A stretch of 64,000 bases of DNA from Sapria himalayana (Eukaryota; Streptophyta; Magnoliopsida; Malpighiales; Rafflesiaceae): assembly GCA_029783825.1 (NCBI GenBank), contig JAREIK010001468.1:4386261-4450260 (forward strand). Reading direction: 5' to 3'. The notes below the pieces were generated by a model, which was not told where the DNA came from, searched no databases, and saw nothing but the letters and a program-made list of their open reading frames with translations. The first letter of the stretch is position 1. Every line of letters begins with the position of its first letter. A program made the translations under genes and the position numbers. This document shows, one piece after another, positions 59,438-64,000 of this stretch.

Positions 59438-61169
59438 AGAATGAATACAAATTAAGTAAAATATGTACAATCATCTATAAATGTGATAAAGCATATAAAC
59501 TCAACTCAAATCTCATTTCTACTAATTTCTTATATGTCTAAATATATCAAATTGAATAGATTATTACTCACACAAGTCTGATAGGTCATATAAGAAACTC
59601 TGGTATGCTTTCCAAATTAATATATCTCATATTCTAATATAAAAATACTTCTAACACTAGGATATAACATTTTCAATTTTGATCAAAGATAAGTGACTAA
59701 ATTGAGAATGAACAAATAACTAATCAATAATACTCAAACATCTAATAGAATAACCTAGCATAATAGAAAGAACAAATAATTTACTCTACTCAATTATAAA
59801 AGAAAATTTCCTCAAAGTCTTTTGATCTTGCAAAATAATATCAGTGACAAAATTATATATCTGCAAAAAAAATTAGAATTAAATTATTTTAAAATACAAC
59901 TAAGAAATAAAAAACAAATAGGTCAATGAGAATAAAATAGAACATATGAAATATAAATAAATATCAAATTGAATATTATCATTACAAAAAATTATTAATA
60001 ATTTATTATTGAATATTATAATATTTAAAAAAAAATAAAAAATATTTAACAAAGAATAATTACTCATTATATGACTATTGACTTAGAGTTTATAATCTAA
60101 TAATCTAAAATAAAAATGAGTCACAAGGATTATCATATATGGAGGATGGAAACTATGTATGGTTGTCTTAGAGATAAATTTTGAATACTCCACAAAAACC
60201 TTTTGATAACTCCAATAATAAGCTTATATCTATCAATACTTTGTTATGCATTTGATCTTCTCTCTAAAAATAACTATCAATATATCTCTCATGCATATTG
60301 TACATCTACATATTGATGTAATGTCATTGCCCTCTCAAATGATAGTTAACAATGAGTTGGTATGACACATGAAATTAACATCAATAATAAATTGGTATCA
60401 CACACAAATATTAATATCAATAATAAGTTAGTGCCATACAAATATTGACACCAATAGTGAGTTTGTGTCATACACTTCACTAACAATCTACTACACAGAG
60501 TTCTACTCCTTTTTTAACATTATTCTTTGCACACCTATTGTGCAAGCTTTTTGCATAAAGTTCACACCTGTGGTCTGACATCCCCCTTTGTTATGTTTAT
60601 TGTGTGCATAATGTTACATTTTTTGTGCACTTACTATGCAAAGTTGGCATATGTTGTGTATGGTTATTATGAAGAGTGGACTGGGTTGTCACACCCAAAG
60701 TGCACCTATTATATGATAAAACATGTGGATCCTATTAATAAAAAAAAATGTGAATTAAGACATCTCACATATTGAGTGCTCCTCATTCATAAAGCAAAAA
60801 GCTAAAAAAATACGAGTATAAACTTTAATAATATCAGTTAATATGGTCAACATCGATGATGATACTAATTGTGATGACCCATTATCATTTCCCACCAATG
60901 CATTTTACCATATCACTTCCAAACCAATGGTTAATATGGTCCCATAATAACAAATATAATTGAGCATACCTACATTGACGTGTCAATGATTCAAACACCA
61001 TTTCTTGAAATTGTTGTTTTATTCCTTTCGCAATGTTTTCACTTTCAGCCTGAGTCCACTTCTTCCGACTAAAAGTAAGTGGAAAAAGTTTCAATGTACT
61101 ATGATAATTAGCAACATGAGAATTCTCCTTTGGACCAATATTTGCTTTAGAGACCTTTTCATCAGAAAC
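43755..61169 (-). CDS. MYB4R1: MYB4R1 / SNAPC4-like four-repeat MYB, C-terminal seven exons
   Basis: Homologue of plant MYB4R1, related to SNAPC4, the MYB-bearing subunit of the complex that starts snRNA-gene transcription; probably nuclear and DNA-binding. Minus-strand exons in order: 61169-60970, 47852-47682, 46737-46423, 44768-44616, 44488-44339, 44257-44051, 43974-43755. All have GT-AG sites and compatible phases: 471 codons, no disruption. Order of parts: conserved KGIKQQFQEM region; a half MYB repeat (NWERLASTNVPGRSGPECEA); then four MYB repeats (SSWTAKEEKRLLFLVQEKG; REWTKEEDDELRAAVEVHG; GKWNAEETKHLSIAIKLFG; GAWTEEEDQRLKEATQKHG). A basic tail (KKRTRKPRGKA) ends the protein. Upstream N-terminal exons were not found in 61170-64000. 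The 13.1-kb first visible intron holds two long hAT elements and one MITE; later introns hold one MITE each. Confidence 0.92.
44051..44257 (-). CDS. MYB4R1: MYB4R1 exon after the last MYB repeat
   Basis: Completes the last repeat (RRWVALAPEEAPL) and continues KAAKRVRKSALIGNFVDRES, FILRPLGESD and PSPKRPR, rich in basic residues. Confidence 0.88.
44339..44488 (-). CDS. MYB4R1: MYB4R1 exon, final MYB repeat
   Basis: Reads WANCLNPSLNFGAWTEEEDQ, RLKEATQKHGYAWSKVAKDI and AGRTDRWCKR. Confidence 0.92.
44616..44768 (-). CDS. MYB4R1: MYB4R1 exon, MYB repeat
   Basis: Reads WLKSVNVEKKGKWNAEETKH, LSIAIKLFGAKDWKKIAQFV and PGRSPVQCRE, with the regular Trp spacing of MYB. Confidence 0.92.
44820..45563. other. 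MYB4R1 intron, AT-rich
   Basis: A/T-rich with several poly(A) runs; no element recognised before the MITE at 45564. Confidence 0.5.
45564..46017. mobile_element. hAT MITE in a MYB4R1 intron
   Basis: 454 bp, TAGAGGTGTTGACCAGGCC to CATTTGACAGCTCTA, flanked by TGTTTCGC (45556-45563) and TGTTTCAC (46018-46025). Shares with 47086-47495 the blocks GAGACCCA-GACC, GATCTTGCTTA-TGATCGATT/TGGCCGATT and GTTTTCA-GTAATGG, a second MITE subfamily. Confidence 0.88.
46026..46422. other. MYB4R1 intron, AT-rich
   Basis: Poly(A)-rich, no recognised repeat; contains the donor side of exon 46423-46737. Confidence 0.5.
46423..46737 (-). CDS. MYB4R1: MYB4R1 exon, two MYB repeats
   Basis: Reads WLNWEDTLVNRSSWTAKEEK, RLLFLVQEKGVTNWFEKTIS, LGTNRTPFDCLAHFQRSLNA, then REWTKEEDDELRAAVEVHGE and HDWQSVAAMLDGRTGPQCSN. 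Confidence 0.93.
47086..47495. mobile_element. hAT MITE with perfect 8-bp target duplication
   Basis: 410 bp, TAGAGGTGTCAACCAGGCC to TATTTGACACCTCTA, flanked by perfect GTATTGTT (47078-47085, 47496-47503). In the MYB4R1 intron between exons 47852-47682 and 46737-46423. Confidence 0.93.
47682..47852 (-). CDS. MYB4R1: MYB4R1 exon, half MYB repeat
   Basis: Acceptor AG 47853-47854 chosen because it closes the phase from the upstream exon (AG|C = Ser). Reads GSEASADYAKGLDSILSSVQ, SMEITPEKIREFLPNVNWER and LASTNVPGRSGPECEA. Confidence 0.88.
47860..49681. other. MYB4R1 13-kb intron, AT-rich start
   Basis: AT-rich. From about 48300 to 49330 it weakly echoes the long hAT elements, and a GC-richer GCAGGCAACATACCACAC... 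tail at 49160-49300 resembles a decayed element end. Not firm enough to call. Confidence 0.35.
49690..50154. mobile_element. hAT MITE with perfect 8-bp target duplication
   Basis: 465 bp, TAGAGGTGTTAACCGGGCC to GCCCGTTTGACACCTCTA, flanked by perfect GCTTGGAA (49682-49689, 50155-50162). Closest in layout to 10312-10713. Confidence 0.93.
50163..50817. other. MYB4R1 intron, AT-rich
   Basis: AT-rich with short repeated CAATAGCAATCAAGA phrases near 50633-50670; nothing recognised. Confidence 0.45.
50826..54107 (-). mobile_element. long hAT transposon with decayed transposase, copy 3
   Basis: 3282 bp from TAGAGATGTCAAACGG to CCATTTGATACCTCTA, the same ends as the MITEs. Flanks ATATGAAT (50818-50825) and AAATGAAC (54108-54115) match 6 of 8. 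The minus strand carries a broken hAT transposase: an IIMISLPIRF block (about 52690), the RNase H-like core with TFDNESNN (about 52325-52350), and the C-terminal dimerisation domain YPILSKMIQDLLTP...IESIFS (about 51580-51680). A GC-richer end region at 53570-54107 matches 57050-57498 of copy 4. Inserted in the 13.1-kb MYB4R1 intron. Confidence 0.85.
52283..52510 (-). pseudogene. hAT transposase core fragment
   Basis: Reads KKILIFLDIFYSRDALIIYE, IKIFKKYNIQ and TFDNESNN. It corresponds to the hAT catalytic-core segment whose usual form is TLDNASNN. A surviving open piece of the broken copy-3 transposase. Confidence 0.75.
54192..57498 (-). mobile_element. long hAT transposon with decayed transposase, copy 4
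   Basis: 3307 bp from TAAAGGTGCCAAATGGG to CATTTGACACCTCTA, starting 84 bp after copy 3 and parallel to it along its whole length. Minus strand near 54760-54960 reads YPVLSKIT, then DLLTPTVSSIISESTFS and DIVETLAWMKDWKDSSLN, the hAT C-terminal dimerisation domain. An 8-bp duplication is not clear (ATATAGAG left, AATAGAGC right, similar only with a one-base shift). Confidence 0.82.
54652..54894 (-). pseudogene. hAT transposase C-terminal (dimerisation) fragment
   Basis: Reads SSIISESTFSIVVNVILDMR then SILRLDIVETLAWMKDWKD, following the hATC pattern (SES-FS...R-S-L...VE-L--...DW). The open frame is only part of the domain and the rest is broken. Confidence 0.78.
57499..60340. other. MYB4R1 intron, AT-rich with diverged direct repeat
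   Basis: Segments of about 58240-58790 and 59040-59560 are diverged direct repeats (shared ATTTAATTGAT, CTCTC-AAAAATAC, AAGTCATCT, TATGTAACCTCAAT, ATTGTTACTC). (TA)n runs lie at about 58800-58851 and 59399-59434. Possibly decayed retrotransposon; no domain recognised. Confidence 0.5.
60345..60480. repeat. degenerate tandem repeat, unit about 40 bp
   Basis: Three to four units of the type ATCAATAATAAGTT-GT-CCATACA-AAATATT (near 60352, 60380, 60418, 60450). Confidence 0.6.
60485..60800 (-). mobile_element. LTR-like fragment (minus strand)
   Basis: The minus strand near 60750-60780 reads GAGGAGCACTCAATATGTGA, like the LTR motif at 14132 and 690. CACCT-TTGTGCA repeats surround it. No primer site found. 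Confidence 0.4.
60970..61169 (-). CDS. MYB4R1: MYB4R1 exon, region before the MYB repeats
   Basis: Acceptor CTCAG at 61170-61174, donor GT at 60968-60969. Reads VSDEKVSKANIGPKENSHVA, NYHSTLKLFPLTFSRKKWTQ then IAKGIKQQFQEMVFESLTRQ. This is the block preceding the half repeat in plant MYB4R1, and its phase joins exon 47852-47682 across a 13.1-kb intron. Confidence 0.88.
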
Positions 61170-61872
61170 CTGAGATGATCATATTAACATCAAAAAAGAG
61201 AAAAGAAACTAAAATTAGAAATTATACAAACTATAAAATATATTTGATTAGAAGACCTTCACAAAAGTGAAGCACTGACAATAATGTATCCCTAGATGAA
61301 ATTTGAGAATATCATCCACTTGAACATTAAATTTTTGGATAAACATTGATTATAAATGACAACATTTAGTAGCAAATCTCATAACACAATTTAGCAAAGT
61401 TGTATTTGGTTCAGATGTAAGATACTCCATTTCAACTAATAAAAGCCACTATCATGATCTACTTAACAACTTTCACAAAATTAAAGCCAACACCACCATG
61501 TCATCATGATTCCCATTTACAATTTAATGAGCAAAAAAACATTAAATGTGTTAAATAAACTAATTAACATTAATAATATGTAAATCTCACCATACACACA
61601 TGCATGCACATATAATATAGATATACACATAAATTTAAGAGTGGATAGAAATGCATTTTTGCCTAAGAGGACTGCATATATGGAACAAAAATAATAATAA
61701 TGAGTTATGAATATCTCAAGATTATACAAGTTAATACATAAATATTAATCCACTAAACTTTTATGATAAAAATCATATTATCATATGATGGTTGAATGAC
61801 ATATGTATAGGAATCAAATTATCATATTTTTTATGGATAAATTAACAATAAACCCAAATACATTCTGCACCT

Positions 61873-61922
61873 GAGGAAGCAACGTGTTTTATTGACCGAG
61901 GAAGCAACGTGTTTTATTGACC
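61873..61922. repeat. 25-bp perfect tandem duplication
   Basis: Two adjacent identical 25-bp copies starting GAGGAAGCAACGTG (61873-61897 and 61898-61922). Confidence 0.95.
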
Positions 61923-63424
61923 AAAAAATTGAAATATCAAAATTCTAACAATTATTTGATTCAAGTAAACTTACAAATAATTATTGTAATACAAAATAAA
62001 TGCACTAAAAAAATCTACATATGTCATATATAAAATGGGTTTACTAAATCTATATATAAATAGATTGATGTGATTGTGATATTTCATAAGTTGATTGATT
62101 CCATCATAAATATAATATAATAAATAACATAATAAAATATTATAATTTTTTTCTCAAGTTAATACATAAATATTAAGAACATCAATTTTGAAGAAAAAAA
62201 AAATATAAGTTGCAACATTCTTAAAGTTTCATAAATATGTCAAAAATCTAATATACAGTATGTAACTATATGGATAGACCAAAAATCATATGTTACTATA
62301 ATTGAATATACTCATTAAGTTGATGATTATCAACTCATCATATCATGTAATGAAGATATCATCAACATATATAATCAATAAAATAAATATATTATTTGAA
62401 CTCATCTGATAAAATAAAAGTTAATTTATGACACAAATGGATAGATCAAAAAAATTGTGACTAAAATTATTGTGCTCAAACCCCTTCCACAATTTAAAAC
62501 ACAAATCAATGTGAACTCAAATTTTGTGACTAAAATTCTTATGCTCATATTTGTGACTAATGTATAAAAAAATCATTAAATTAATTTATAAGACCTTTTA
62601 CAACCAACAAACAAGATTTAAAAAATTTATTTTTGCTCAGACCCCAAGTAGTTGTTCAATATATGCCTCATCTTCAAAATCATAATGAAGAAAATTATTA
62701 TTCACACCTAGTTAATATAACATCTATGAGTAAAAAAATTACAAGAAATAAGTAACTGAATTGAGGCCAATTTACCTATTGAAGAAAAAATATTAAGATA
62801 GCCAACTCTAAAAATCTAAATAAACTCTCTTGCATGTTGCAACTAATCTAGCCTTCAAATAAATTATCTTACTATCAAAACCAATCTACATAGTAAATAT
62901 TCATATGCAACCAACTCGCATATTTCATCTAGAGATCATTCATAAGAACATGATTGAAAAAATTTAATTACATAATTTTTTTATTTCTCTAGTGATTTTT
63001 ATTTATTCACAATAAGTTGAGCATGTTTTTTTTTCTAAAATAAATAATAAATCTTGGGTGATAAAGTCTTATAGTTCCCAATTAATTTGAAGTAAGATTT
63101 GAGGTGGACTACGAGACCATTATCTTATCTAGGCTGAATATAATTCTTTTTTCAAGAAGAAACTCATTCTCTCCATCAAAATGAGAATCAACTAGTTATG
63201 TATTTATTAGCATACATGATTCTAAAGAAAACCATCATAATGTAATCTAGCAAATTTTAAAATAAATGAAGAATAATTAATCTCCTTTTAGTTAGAAGCC
63301 CAAAGTAAACTCTAGAAGAAAAAAAATAGTTAAAGATTCAGATTATATTTCTGAATCCTAACATTATCTAGATTCCTTTAAAAATATGTTATTATTAAAA
63401 AATTAACATCATGATAATTTTAAA

Positions 63425-63520
63425 AGGAGCATGAAGCCCCAAGGCATAAAATCCTCTAGAGCCTAAGGTGCAAGACACATCTAAGGAGTGAGCATTAATG
63501 AAGTGAGGCATATCATATTT
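63425..63520 (-). repeat. repeat related to the 20010-20770 family
   Basis: CCCCAAGGCATAAAATCC, CCTAAGGTGCAAG and GAAGTGAGGCAT resemble the GTGAGGCAAG/GAGGTGCAAG head of the repeat at 20010. Weak, motif-level similarity. Confidence 0.35.
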
Positions 63521-64000
63521 TATATATATATATATATATATAATATCAACACACTAATCAAAATTTCCATCCAATTAATAAAAAACATATAAATAAAAAT
63601 TTAAGCATAAAAACATAGTTTCATAATACTAATGCATATTCAAATTCAAAGTTTATAAAATAAAACATGATATTATTACCATTTGAACATATAAATTTAA
63701 AATATTAATAAAAAATACTTAAAAAAATTATTCACAATAATCAAAAATCATTAATAATAAATCATAATCATTAATAATAAAAATCATAATCATTATTTCC
63801 ATTGTTACGTTTATAGTCTTCCTCATCTTTCTTTTCTACTAAATCAATTATTTCTTAATTTTCATTAATAATAAAAATAAATATATCATTCTAGAGTTTG
63901 AAGTTATTCCCTTCAACCTTGGTATTGATATTGTAGTTGAGTTTGAGCTTGTTCCAACTCTAGTATCAAACCTAGAATCATTAAATCCACTAGTTCTAGC

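Larger units (their letters stand above)
61175..64000. other. AT-rich right end, MYB4R1 intron or upstream
   Basis: No exon of MYB4R1 or other gene recognised. Contains a 25-bp tandem duplication (61873-61922), a (TA)n run at about 63523-63542 and a repeat-like stretch at 63425-63520. Confidence 0.5.

Noticed and set aside
61200..64000. Search for N-terminal MYB4R1 exons
   Set aside because: No frame with flanking splice sites matched the expected region before VSDEKVSK; those exons are probably farther right.

Overview
This is nuclear DNA from a flowering plant. It is AT-rich, gene-poor and full of transposons. Three protein-coding genes can be assembled exon by exon with every splice phase closing, and almost everything else is transposable-element sequence lying in their introns or between them. 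The gene set (eRF3, RACK1, four-repeat MYB) and the element types (copia LTR retrotransposons with a TGGTATCAGAGC primer site, hAT elements and their MITEs, an Emigrant/Lemi1-type pogo element, a tRNA-derived SINE) point to an angiosperm. I cannot place the species or family from sequence alone.

Layout. (1) 2827-31196, plus strand: the 3' part of the gene for translation termination factor eRF3, seven intact exons (248 codons of coding sequence) spread over 28 kb. The GTPase-domain exons lie to the left of the window. Its introns hold three copia-type remnants, four short hAT elements (one nested in another), one long hAT copy, a 2.1-kb pogo element, and a 1.5-kb polypyrimidine repeat ending about 80 bp before an exon. 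A copia-like element at 629-2613, just left of the first visible exon, carries an intronless broken copy of the PFP beta-subunit gene. (2) 31425-40340: a long hAT relic, a plus-strand copia fragment with its 3' LTR, a minus-strand copia relic interrupted by a hAT MITE and by a SINE with a perfect 16-bp target-site duplication, and the 3' end of another hAT MITE. (3) 40572-43406, plus strand: RACK1, two exons, with a telo-box and a TATA box upstream. (4) 43755-61169, minus strand: the C-terminal part of a SNAPC4-like MYB4R1 gene, seven intact exons (471 codons), converging on RACK1. Its introns hold three hAT MITEs and two adjacent 3.3-kb hAT elements with decayed transposase. (5) 61170-64000: AT-rich sequence, presumably still in the MYB4R1 gene or upstream of it, with no exon recognised.

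The three genes act in basic expression processes: translation termination (eRF3), ribosome-associated signalling (RACK1) and probably snRNA-gene transcription (MYB4R1/SNAPC4-like). I see no operon-like or pathway cluster. The most notable features are the retroelement-borne PFP-beta copy, a hAT family represented by four long transposase-bearing relics plus several MITE subfamilies sharing the same ends, and the growth of housekeeping-gene introns to 8-13 kb by nested insertions.
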